Shown here one piece after another: positions 5,746-11,941 of a DNA stretch of 13,729 nt. Position 1 is the first letter of the stretch. Each line of letters starts with the position of its first letter. The position numbers and the translations under genes are program-made. The notes beneath the pieces are model-generated. The model worked only from the letters and a program-made list of their open reading frames with translations. It searched no databases and was not told where the DNA came from. This DNA is from JBDSTZ01 sp039927975 (GTDB lineage Bacteria > Pseudomonadota > Gammaproteobacteria > Burkholderiales > Burkholderiaceae_D): the NCBI GenBank assembly GCA_039927975.1, contig JBDSTZ010000128.1:1-13729 (forward strand), read 5' to 3'.

Positions 5746-7401
5746 ATGCAAGCGCGGCAGCCGAGCGGCCTGGCGCCGCGCCGCGCGGTCGGCGTGGGGC
5801 TGCGTGCGCCCCATTACCGGCAATTTCTTGCCGAGCGGCCAGCGGTCGGCTGGCTCGAGGTGCATACCGAAAACTATCTGAGCCAGTCCGGCTGGGACTG
5901 GCATGTGCTGGAGCAGCTGCGCCGCGATTACCCGCTCAGTCTGCACGGGGTAGGACTTGGCCTCGGTTCAGCGACCGGCTTTTCGCTGGCGCATCTGGAA
6001 CGCGTGCGCGCCCTGGTTGAACGGACCGAACCGATGCTGGTGTCGGAACATCTGAGCTGGGGGGCGGTGCGCGGGCGCCAGCTCAACGACCTGTTGCCGC
6101 TCTCGCTGGACGAGACCGCGCTGGCGCTGCTGTGCGACCGGGTGGACCAAGTGCAGGAATGCCTGCGTCGACCGATCCTGCTGGAAAATGTTTCGGCCTA
6201 TGTCCGCTTTCGCGCCGACACCATGAGCGAGGCGCAGTTCATGGCCGCGCTGGCGCGCCGCACCGGCTGCGGCTTGCTGCTCGACGTGAACAATCTGTAC
6301 GTCAATCAATGTAACCACGGCGAGGACGCGCTCGCGGCCATCGCCGCCATCGCCCCCGGCATGGTGGGCGAAATCCATCTGGCCGGCCATCAGTTCAGCG
6401 ACGGCACGGCGATCGACCATCATGGCGACCGCGTGGCCGCGCCCGTGTGGGAATTGTACCGAGCCGCGCTGGCGCGTTTCGGCCAGCTGCCGACCCTGAT
6501 CGAGTGGGACACCGACATTCCTGAGCTGGAAGTGTTGCTCGATGAAGCCGCGTCGGCCGAGCAGATCGCCGCCGATTACCTGCCCGCATCGTTTACGCCG
6601 CCCAGTGCGCAAGCCGTGGCGGGCGCCGGCACGCGGGACCTTGCCGCGACGCAGGCAGCTTTTGCCAACGCCTTGCTGGTGCGCGACGCTAGAGCCGATG
6701 TGCTCGCGCAGCTCGGGCCGAAGGGCGCGCATGGGCTGGCGCTGTATCGCGGCAATCAACGCGCTGCCTGGGAGAAGGCCTTGTCGGCCGTCTACCCCGT
6801 CGTGCGCTCGATGGTCGGCGAGGAATTCTTCAGCGGAATGAGCTGGGCGTACGGGGTGGCGCACCCGTCTGTCGATGCGGACCTGAACCGGTTCGGCGGC
6901 AAGCTGGCCGAGTTCATGCAGGGCCTGGCCGCCTTGCAGGACTATCCTTATCTGCCCGACATGGCGCGGCTCGAATGGGCGCTGCAGCGCGCGCATTACG
7001 CCGCCGACGTCGCGCCGCTCACCAGTGCGCAGCTGGCTGAACTGACGCCGGGGCAATTGGAGACCGCGCGCTTCGGCCTGCATCCGGCCTGCAGCGTGCT
7101 GCATTCGGCGTGGGCAATCCCTGCGCTGTGGCATTCGCATCAGGCGGGCGGCGACCAGGCTTTTCCTGCCAGGCTGGAGGTGGCCAGCTACTACCTGGTC
7201 GGGCGCCCCGGCTGGCAAGCGGAGCTGCTGGTGTCCGACCCCGCAGCGCACGCCGCATTTCGCGCGCTTGCTGACGGGGCGAACTTCGGCCGTGCGCTCG
7301 ACGCCGCGTTTGACCTCAATGCGCAATTCGACGTCGCGGCGTACTTGCAGCAATGGCTGCGGCTCGGCGTGCTCGTCGAAGTTGCTAAGGAAAGCTGCTG
7401 A
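5746..7401 (+). CDS. Fused BufB-BufC: MNIO/DUF692 bufferin maturase joined to DUF2063 partner domain
   Basis: One 551-aa frame carries two proteins that are usually separate. Residues about 12-280 are a DUF692 multinuclear non-haem iron oxygenase. Conserved motifs in order are GVGLRAPHY (16-24), EVHTENY (38-44), LHGVGLGLG (66-74), EHLSW (101-105), LLENVS (145-150), LLLDVNNLYVN (177-187), GEIHLAGH (208-215), IDHHGDRV (223-230) and IEWDTD (252-257). All expected His/Glu/Asp metal ligands are present. After a linker of about 20 residues (281-299), residues 300-551 form a DUF2063 protein with LYRGNQRAAWEKALSAVYPV and PYLPDMARLEWALQRAHYAA. BufB modifies the precursor cysteines; BufC is thought to present the precursor. 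No frameshift or internal start is needed. The ribosome-binding site at 5746 is weak, which suggests coupling to bufA. No DoxX-type bufD follows. Confidence 0.92.
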   Translation: MQARQPSGLAPRRAVGVGLRAPHYRQFLAERPAVGWLEVHTENYLSQSGWDWHVLEQLRRDYPLSLHGVGLGLGSATGFSLAHLERVRALVERTEPMLVSEHLSWGAVRGRQLNDLLPLSLDETALALLCDRVDQVQECLRRPILLENVSAYVRFRADTMSEAQFMAALARRTGCGLLLDVNNLYVNQCNHGEDALAAIAAIAPGMVGEIHLAGHQFSDGTAIDHHGDRVAAPVWELYRAALARFGQLPTLIEWDTDIPELEVLLDEAASAEQIAADYLPASFTPPSAQAVAGAGTRDLAATQAAFANALLVRDARADVLAQLGPKGAHGLALYRGNQRAAWEKALSAVYPVVRSMVGEEFFSGMSWAYGVAHPSVDADLNRFGGKLAEFMQGLAALQDYPYLPDMARLEWALQRAHYAADVAPLTSAQLAELTPGQLETARFGLHPACSVLHSAWAIPALWHSHQAGGDQAFPARLEVASYYLVGRPGWQAELLVSDPAAHAAFRALADGANFGRALDAAFDLNAQFDVAAYLQQWLRLGVLVEVAKESC

Positions 7402-7435
7402 GGGGAAGTTGCCGGGGGAAACCGCTGTGGAAGGT

Positions 7436-7460
7436 GCGGGGCGCCGATTGGCGCCGCCGC
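7436..7460 (+). terminator. Possible weak terminator hairpin after the bufferin operon
   Basis: GCGG-GGCGCC (7436-7445) pairs with GGCGCC-CCGC (7450-7455 and 7457-7460, one bulged G at 7456) around a GATT loop. The nearest T-run (GTTTTG near 7478-7482) is too far for a standard intrinsic terminator, so function is uncertain. Confidence 0.3.
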
Positions 7461-7507
7461 GAAAGCGATGTGGCATGTTTTGTTGCTGTCTTTGAAATAC
7501 GTGCTTC

Positions 7508-7525
7508 AAGCGCTACGCAGCGCTT
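7508..7525 (-). terminator. Hairpin at the stop codon of the DUF883-like gene
   Basis: AAGCGCT (7508-7514) and AGCGCTT (7519-7525) form a perfect 7-base stem with a 4-base loop. It touches the minus-strand TAA at 7525-7527. No T-run follows on either strand, so it may only protect the 3' end or mark a Rho-dependent end. Confidence 0.3.
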
Positions 7526-7806
7526 TATCGAAAGGCCCGCATCACCCGTTCTTCGCCGCTCGCGGCATCGAGTGCGCTGGCTGCATGCGCGGCGGCAAGC
7601 ATGCGCTCAAGCTGGTCGTCTTCAAAGCGCGCCAGTTCCTCGGTGGCGGCGGTCAGGGCAAGCGCCAGCTTGGCGCGCGCACTCTGGTAGAGCACGCTGG
7701 TGTACTGATCTGTGTTTTTCAGCAGCGCTTCGGCGTTCTCGATGACGAGACGCAAATCGCCGATCAGTTGTTCTTGTGTCTGTTGGTTTCCTTGCTGATT
7801 CTCCAT
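7525..7806 (-). CDS. DUF883/ElaB-YqjD-like small helical protein lacking the membrane anchor
   Basis: The 93-aa protein starts MENQQGNQQTQEQLIGDLRL. AAGGTGA (minus strand, 7814-7820) lies at good spacing before the ATG at 7806, which decides the start over an in-frame GTG at 7815. The segment LIGDLRLVIENAEALLKNT followed by helical AARAKLALALTAATEEL-like sequence resembles the N-terminal helix of DUF883 proteins (ElaB/YqjD), which bind ribosomes at the inner membrane in stationary phase. The usual C-terminal glycine-rich membrane helix is missing; instead the tail is charged (FEDDQLERML, ERVMRAFR). It is therefore a soluble, coiled-coil-like relative or a different family with a similar helix. 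Function is unknown. Confidence 0.7.
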   Translation of the reverse strand: MENQQGNQQTQEQLIGDLRLVIENAEALLKNTDQYTSVLYQSARAKLALALTAATEELARFEDDQLERMLAAAHAASALDAASGEERVMRAFR

Positions 7807-7933
7807 GGCGGTCACCTTGCTTCGGTTGATCTCGTCTTATGATAGGAGCAAGCAAGTCGATGCCAGTTTGTGTGCGCGCAAAGGTAGGAGGTCAATGGCT
7901 GAACCATTGTCACTTGCAATGTTATAGCTCAGC

Positions 7934-8167
7934 TCAGGCACCGTCGGGATTTCCAGGGGTCACGCTAATGCGTACATCGCCCACCAGTACGACTTGACCG
8001 GCGCGGATCTTTGCGGTCTTGCGTAATTCCTTCTTGCCGTCTACCTGCACCGCGCCGGCCGCCACCATGTTCTTGCCGGCGCCGCCACTGCTGCACAGCC
8101 CCGCCAGTTTCAGCAGTTGATTGACTTCGATAAATTCTGACGTCAGTTCAAAGGTCAGGTTGGGCAT
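7934..8167 (-). CDS. S4-domain RNA-binding protein, YbcJ-like
   Basis: The 77-aa protein is a stand-alone S4 fold: FIEVNQLLKLAGLCSSGGAG (residues 12-31), then VAAGAVQVDGKKELRKTAKI and AGQVVLVGDVRISV. These match the alpha-L RNA-binding motif of E. coli YbcJ, which is about 70 aa. Members bind structured RNA in the cytoplasm; the specific target is not known. GAGGAAA on the minus strand just before the ATG at 8167 is a good ribosome-binding site. It is transcribed in the same direction as the esterase remnant and fumC upstream, but a gap of about 90 bases separates it from them. The TGA is at 7934-7936. Confidence 0.88.
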   Translation of the reverse strand: MPNLTFELTSEFIEVNQLLKLAGLCSSGGAGKNMVAAGAVQVDGKKELRKTAKIRAGQVVLVGDVRISVTPGNPDGA

Positions 8168-8260
8168 GGTTTCCTCGTGCGAATAATTAATGTGATCGTT
8201 CGCATAGTTTACCGGTTGTCGGGCTTGCGCGTGCGCGCCACGGCATTTGCGCGTCGCAGG

Positions 8261-8732
8261 TCACGCCGCTCGGCGCTGCGCATCACCCCGCGAAAGACCC
8301 GCGCGTTTATCGCGGAAGAATTCCCATGCCGCTTCGGCAACCTCAAAATCCGTGTTCTGGGGCCTCGATAAAAGCGACATCGTCCTTGCTGGTGGCGCGC
8401 GAGGCGTAGGTCTGGCCATCGTTCCAGCCGCCCTTGCCGGCGTCGGGGGCTGCCACAACAAGTTGTTCGCGTTCGGCAATCTCCAGCCACACCGACAGTG
8501 GCGATGGTGGAAACGCCATGCCAAGCACCTGCCTGGCCGAAGCGCCGGCGCCATGCAGCAGGATCACGACCGGGCGTTTCGCGCCCGTCGTCCGGCTGGG
8601 CGTCGCCAGCAGGAAATGCCGTTCGCCCTCGGGCCGCATCAGCGAGTGCGCGGCCACTTGCGCGGGCGCGGTCCCGTGTTCGTTGGCCTCCTGAAAGACG
8701 TCCTTCAATATCGATTTGAGCTTGGCGTACAT
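8261..8732 (-). pseudogene. Decayed LpqC/PHB-depolymerase-type esterase (internal deletion plus frameshift)
   Basis: From ATG 8732 (MYAKLKSILKDVFQEANEHG) the frame encodes the N-terminal half of an alpha/beta-hydrolase esterase. It has RPVVILLHGAGASARQV (oxyanion HG), LVVAAPDAGKGGWNDG and the DDVAF segment, and stops at 8343-8345 after 129 residues. Directly past this point, in another frame, the sequence reads NTDFEVAEAAWEFFRDKRAG and ends with TGA at 8261-8263. That is the family C-terminal helix (aromatic WEFF). The nucleophile elbow GxSxG and the catalytic Asp and His that should lie between them are absent. Relatives are about 300 aa or more, so roughly half the protein appears deleted at the junction near 8345-8355. 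The ribosome-binding site is poor. A TTG at 8765 would lengthen the N-terminus but does not fit. It lies 42 bases after fumC. Confidence 0.75.
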
Positions 8733-8774
8733 CGTGAGCTGGCCCTTATATTTCACGCCCAGCAATATGATAGT

Positions 8775-10169
8775 TCAAGCAAGGCTTGGTCGGGTCATCT
8801 CGAAGGGCACGACCCAGGCATTGAATTCCGCTTCGCTGACGTAGCCCAGTTGCAGCGCCGCCTGCTTGAGCGTGCTGCCTTCATGCTGGGCCTTCTTGGC
8901 GATCTGGGCGGCGCGGTCGTAACCGATATGCGGTGCGAGGGCGGTGACCAGCATCAACGAGCGCTCCATCAATTCGCCGATGCGCGCGCGGTTCGGCGCA
9001 ATGCCGCGAGCACAGTGGTGGTCGAACGACTGCATGCCGTCGGCCAGCAGGCGCGCGCTTTGGAGAAAATTATGCGCGATCATCGGCTTGAAGACGTTCA
9101 ATTCAAAGTTGCCCGAGGCGGCGCCGACAGTCAGCGCGACGTCGTTGCCGAACACCTGGCAGCACAACATGGTGAGCGCTTCGCATTGGGTTGGGTTGAC
9201 CTTGCCCGGCATGATCGAGCTGCCCGGTTCGTTTTCGGGAATGGTGATTTCGCCCAGGCCCGAGCGCGGACCCGACGCCATCCAGCGCACGTCGTTGGCG
9301 ATTTTCATCAGCGCGGTGGCAAGCGTCTTGAAGGCGCCATGGGCGGCGCTCAAGGCGTCGTGGCCGGCCAGCGCGGCGAATTTATTGGGCGCCGTCTTGA
9401 AGCTCAGGCCGGTGCGCGCGGCCAGTTCGGTGGCGATGCGGTGGGCAAATTCGGGATGCGCGTTGAGGCCGGTGCCGACTGCCGTGCCGCCGGCGGCCAG
9501 CAATAGCAGGCCGGGGAGGGCGTGCTTGATGCTGTGCTCGGCGAATTCGAGCTGAGCCACATAGCCGGAAAGTTCCTGCCCCAGGGTCAAGGGGGTGGCG
9601 TCCTGCAGGTGGGTGCGGCCGATCTTGACGATGTTGGCAAACTCGCGTGATTTCAGCTCGAAGGTGCCACGCAGTTGCGCCAGCGCGGGCAGCACCTTGT
9701 TCACCACGGCTTCGGCGGCGGCGACGTGCATGGCGGTTGGAAAAATGTCGTTCGATGACTGGCCCATGTTCACTTGGTCGTTCGGATGCAGCAGGCGGCC
9801 CTCGCCGCGCGCGCCGCCCAGCAGTTCGGACGCGCGGTTGGCCAGCACTTCGTTCATGTTCATATTCGTTTGCGTGCCCGAGCCGGTTTGCCAGACCGCC
9901 AGCGGAAAGGCGTTGGGATGGCGGCCCGCCAGCACCTCGTCGGCGGCCGCGACGATGGCCTCGGCGTGGCGCGCATCGAGCAGGCCAAGTCCACGGTTGA
10001 CCTCGGCGGCGGCGCGCTTGACCTGGGCCAGCGCGGCGATCAGTGCGGGCGCCATGCGTTCAGTGGAAATGGCGAAATGTTCGAGTGAGCGCTGGGTTTG
10101 CGCGCCCCACAACTGGTCGGCCGGCACCGCGATCGGGCCGAAACTGTCCTTCTCCATGCGCGTTTCCAT
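8775..10169 (-). CDS. fumC: Fumarase class II (fumarate hydratase)
   Basis: The 464-aa protein is full length compared with E. coli FumC (467 aa). It interconverts fumarate and L-malate in the citric acid cycle as a cytoplasmic, iron-independent homotetramer. Motifs are TGSGTQTNMN (95-104), MGQSSNDIFPT (135-145, substrate contacts), GRTHLQDATPLT (184-195, active-site His at 187) and the family signature GSSIMPGKVNP (316-326, with the mobile-loop catalytic Ser at 318). The start at 10169 gives METRMEKDSFGPI and has AGGA eight bases upstream; an ATG four codons in (10157) is an alternative. A fair sigma-70 promoter lies just upstream. The gene is divergent from the fimV-like gene. The esterase remnant lies directly downstream. 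Confidence 0.96.
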   Translation of the reverse strand: METRMEKDSFGPIAVPADQLWGAQTQRSLEHFAISTERMAPALIAALAQVKRAAAEVNRGLGLLDARHAEAIVAAADEVLAGRHPNAFPLAVWQTGSGTQTNMNMNEVLANRASELLGGARGEGRLLHPNDQVNMGQSSNDIFPTAMHVAAAEAVVNKVLPALAQLRGTFELKSREFANIVKIGRTHLQDATPLTLGQELSGYVAQLEFAEHSIKHALPGLLLLAAGGTAVGTGLNAHPEFAHRIATELAARTGLSFKTAPNKFAALAGHDALSAAHGAFKTLATALMKIANDVRWMASGPRSGLGEITIPENEPGSSIMPGKVNPTQCEALTMLCCQVFGNDVALTVGAASGNFELNVFKPMIAHNFLQSARLLADGMQSFDHHCARGIAPNRARIGELMERSLMLVTALAPHIGYDRAAQIAKKAQHEGSTLKQAALQLGYVSEAEFNAWVVPFEMTRPSLA

Positions 10170-10199
10170 AAATTAATCCTGTAATTTCGGCAATGTCGG

Positions 10200-10228
10200 A
10201 TTAAAGAGTTTAGCGCAATGCGCGTTAA
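10200..10228 (-). promoter_or_regulatory. Sigma-70-type promoter of fumC
   Basis: On the minus strand, TTAACG (complement of 10223-10228, 4/6) and TTTAAT (complement of 10200-10205, 5/6) are 17 bases apart. The predicted start is near 10193, about 24 bases before the ATG. The 116-base divergent gap offers no clear promoter for the plus-strand gene. Confidence 0.55.
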
Positions 10229-10285
10229 TTACGGTGGCGCTACATAATTGGCCTGAACCTGTTGCATTGCTGATAGACTTTATTC

Positions 10286-11284
10286 ATGACGTTTCGTTGT
10301 TCACCCGTGTTTTTACGCCGGCAGGCCGCTGCCGTGTTTCTGCTGGCCTGGCTGGTTGCCGCCCCGGCGGCCGAACTGGGCGATGCCAGTGTCCGCTCGC
10401 ATATCGGCCAGCCGCTGGTTGCCGACGTCGAGCTGACCGCACTGGCCGACGAGAACGCTCCCGTGCAGGTGGCGCTGGCCAGTGCCGATGTGTATCGGGG
10501 CGCAAATATCCGTATGCATCCGGCGCTGGCCGATCTGAACATCAGCATCAACCGGCGCGGCGGCCATCGCACTATCCATCTGCTGTCGTCGCGGCCTATC
10601 GACGCCGAGTACCTGCATCTGTTCCTTGACGTGACCGAAGGCAATCGCCGCAATGTGCGCGCCGTGACGCTGTGGCTGACCCCGGCGCCTCCGCCCGAGC
10701 CAGCACCGGCACCTGTGCCGGTTCCCCCGGCGCCGGTGGCCTTGCCCGCACCGAGCGCGCCGGTTGCCGCCGTCCCGGTGCCGGTTGCCACGCCGGCCCC
10801 GGCGCCGCTGCCGCGGGCGGTTCGCATGAGCACGCCTGCGCCCGCCTGCCCATCGCCATCGGCCGAGCAACTGCGCGCCTGTACCGCGCTTGATTACAAG
10901 AACGCCACCTTGCGGGCGCAGATTGTCGACCTCGAAGAAAAGGTCAAGCTTCTGCAGATGGCGATCGAAGGCAAGACGAGCCGGCCGGCGCCGCGCGCGG
11001 TGGTGCATGCGGCCGCGCCACGCGTTATCACGCCGAAAGAGGAGAGCCCGCCAGCCGCGAAACATGAGGCCGGTACGCCATGGCTGTTCATCGGCATTGC
11101 GAGTGCAGCGATCGCCGGCCTCATCGGTGCCTTGGGCTTCGTCCTCTGGCGCAGGCGCAAGCTGGCGGCCAAGCCAGTGATGCCCGCCGGTCCGGGTGTG
11201 GTGGCGGCGTGGAAGGAGCGTGCGCTGCGCATCCTCAAACTGGGCAAGGCGCCGACGGTCGGGGTGGTCACGCCGGACGAATAA
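10286..11284 (+). CDS. Short FimV-like inner-membrane protein
   Basis: The 332-aa protein has an N-terminal signal sequence (1-29, core AAAVFLLAWLVAAPAA). The FimV N-terminal domain follows, with ELGDASVRSHIGQPLVADVE (30-49) and IHLLSSRPIDAEYLHLFLDV (97-116). A Pro/Ala/Val-rich linker covers about 132-178. A short coiled coil lies at about 203-229 (LDYKNATLRAQIVDLEEKVK), one membrane helix at 265-287 and an Arg/Lys-rich tail after it (WRRRKLAAK). FimV-type proteins act in type IV pilus and polar-site assembly and normally carry a LysM peptidoglycan-binding motif and long acidic TPR tails; both are absent here. The start has no good ribosome-binding site but fits the signal sequence. It is divergent from fumC. 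Role inferred: envelope-spanning scaffold for pili or secretion. Confidence 0.78.
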   Translation: MTFRCSPVFLRRQAAAVFLLAWLVAAPAAELGDASVRSHIGQPLVADVELTALADENAPVQVALASADVYRGANIRMHPALADLNISINRRGGHRTIHLLSSRPIDAEYLHLFLDVTEGNRRNVRAVTLWLTPAPPPEPAPAPVPVPPAPVALPAPSAPVAAVPVPVATPAPAPLPRAVRMSTPAPACPSPSAEQLRACTALDYKNATLRAQIVDLEEKVKLLQMAIEGKTSRPAPRAVVHAAAPRVITPKEESPPAAKHEAGTPWLFIGIASAAIAGLIGALGFVLWRRRKLAAKPVMPAGPGVVAAWKERALRILKLGKAPTVGVVTPDE

Positions 11285-11334
11285 GATTATTCGATAAGAA
11301 ACATTACTAAAAGCATTAGGTTGACACGAACACG

Positions 11335-11364
11335 TCTACACAACTTGGTTTTTTGCGTTATACT
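11335..11364 (+). promoter_or_regulatory. Candidate promoter for the receptor transcript
   Basis: TATACT at 11359-11364 (5/6 match) has TCTACA (11335-11340, 4/6) 18 bases upstream. A perfect TTGACA at 11321-11326 lies too far from it (32 bases) to pair. If used, the start near 11371 implies a leader of about 570 bases. Confidence 0.4.
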
Positions 11365-11531
11365 TGTTTCCGTGAGCTCGACAGAGTTCACAAAAAACGG
11401 GCCAAGGATCTGGCGCAGTCACCGCTGATAGTGTGGCGCGATAAGCAGATGAACGTTGAAGAAACGCCTGTCCCGGAAGCGGTTTGTTGGCCTACGATGT
11501 GCCCGCAGACGCCGGATGCAACCGGCAAGAG

Positions 11532-11559
11532 GCGACGCCAGGAGATACCTGGTGGTCGC
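11532..11559 (+). other. Stable RNA hairpin in the receptor leader
   Basis: GCGAC (11532-11536) pairs with GTCGC (11555-11559), and CCAGG (11538-11542) pairs with CCTGG (11548-11552). There is a small internal loop and a five-base AGATA terminal loop. No T-run follows, so it is a structural element rather than a terminator. Confidence 0.4.
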
Positions 11560-11941
11560 TCTCCAGAATTCCTTCCAGCGGCTTGATTCCTTCAGGCTGC
11601 CAATTCCCAAAGCCGGTATGTCGCAAGCTGCTGTTGTGCGGGCTTCGATTTTTGGGATCGCTGTTCCCGCGCTGCGCTTCATCAGGCGGCTGCCCCTGAG
11701 CTGCTGGTCCCCAAGTCACTCCTCCGCACATCCCTGACTGATCAAGCAACGTGTTGCCGCGCCGCCGTCTGCGTCGAAAAGCAACAATTTCCCGACGGTT
11801 AGCTGCGCAAGTTCAATTGATCGTCCTCAAGATCACGCCTTGCAGTCCTGCCATTGTCTTCCTCGCGATCTCAATCTCGGGCGGGTGCGGTGCGCTTGGC
11901 GTGCCACTTTCTCGCTGTTCTCACTTGAACTGGAGGAAGTC

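Larger units (their letters stand above)
11285..11941 (+). other. Long untranslated region / probable leader of the TonB-dependent receptor
   Basis: There is no frame with credible composition plus a ribosome-binding site. A 45-aa frame at 11450-11587 (MNVEETPVPEAVCWPT) and others overlap in different registers and look random. GC content is lower than in flanking genes. The stretch holds a promoter-like pair at 11335-11364, a GTGAGCT/AGTTCAC hairpin at 11372-11391 and a strong hairpin at 11532-11559. No known riboswitch motif was recognised. Possible contents are a long 5' leader, an unannotated small RNA, or remains of a deleted gene. Confidence 0.45.

Noticed and set aside
5968..7509. 513-codon minus-strand open frame opposite bufBC
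   Set aside because: The plus strand encodes a protein with all DUF692 and DUF2063 motifs. The minus frame is rich in Arg/Gln/His/Ala, has no recognisable domain, and mirrors GC-rich third positions.
7895..7927. Ten-codon minigene (MAEPLSLAML) with AGGAGGT upstream
   Set aside because: The Shine-Dalgarno is only about 3 bases from the ATG, the frame is too short to test, and it overlaps a small inverted repeat (CAATGG/CCATTG) that explains part of the sequence.
8247..9506. 419-codon plus-strand open frame opposite fumC and the esterase remnant
   Set aside because: The minus strand encodes a complete FumC with all signatures. The plus frame has no domain.
11372..11391. Hairpin followed by six A's considered as a minus-strand terminator
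   Set aside because: On the minus strand the T-run comes before the stem, not after it, so it cannot act as an intrinsic terminator in either direction.
11484..11699. LysM-like GDTWWSLS in a 71-codon frame downstream of the fimV-like gene
   Set aside because: A missing FimV LysM motif was considered, but only eight residues fit, the rest of the frame is unlike LysM, and there is no ribosome-binding site. Chance is more likely.
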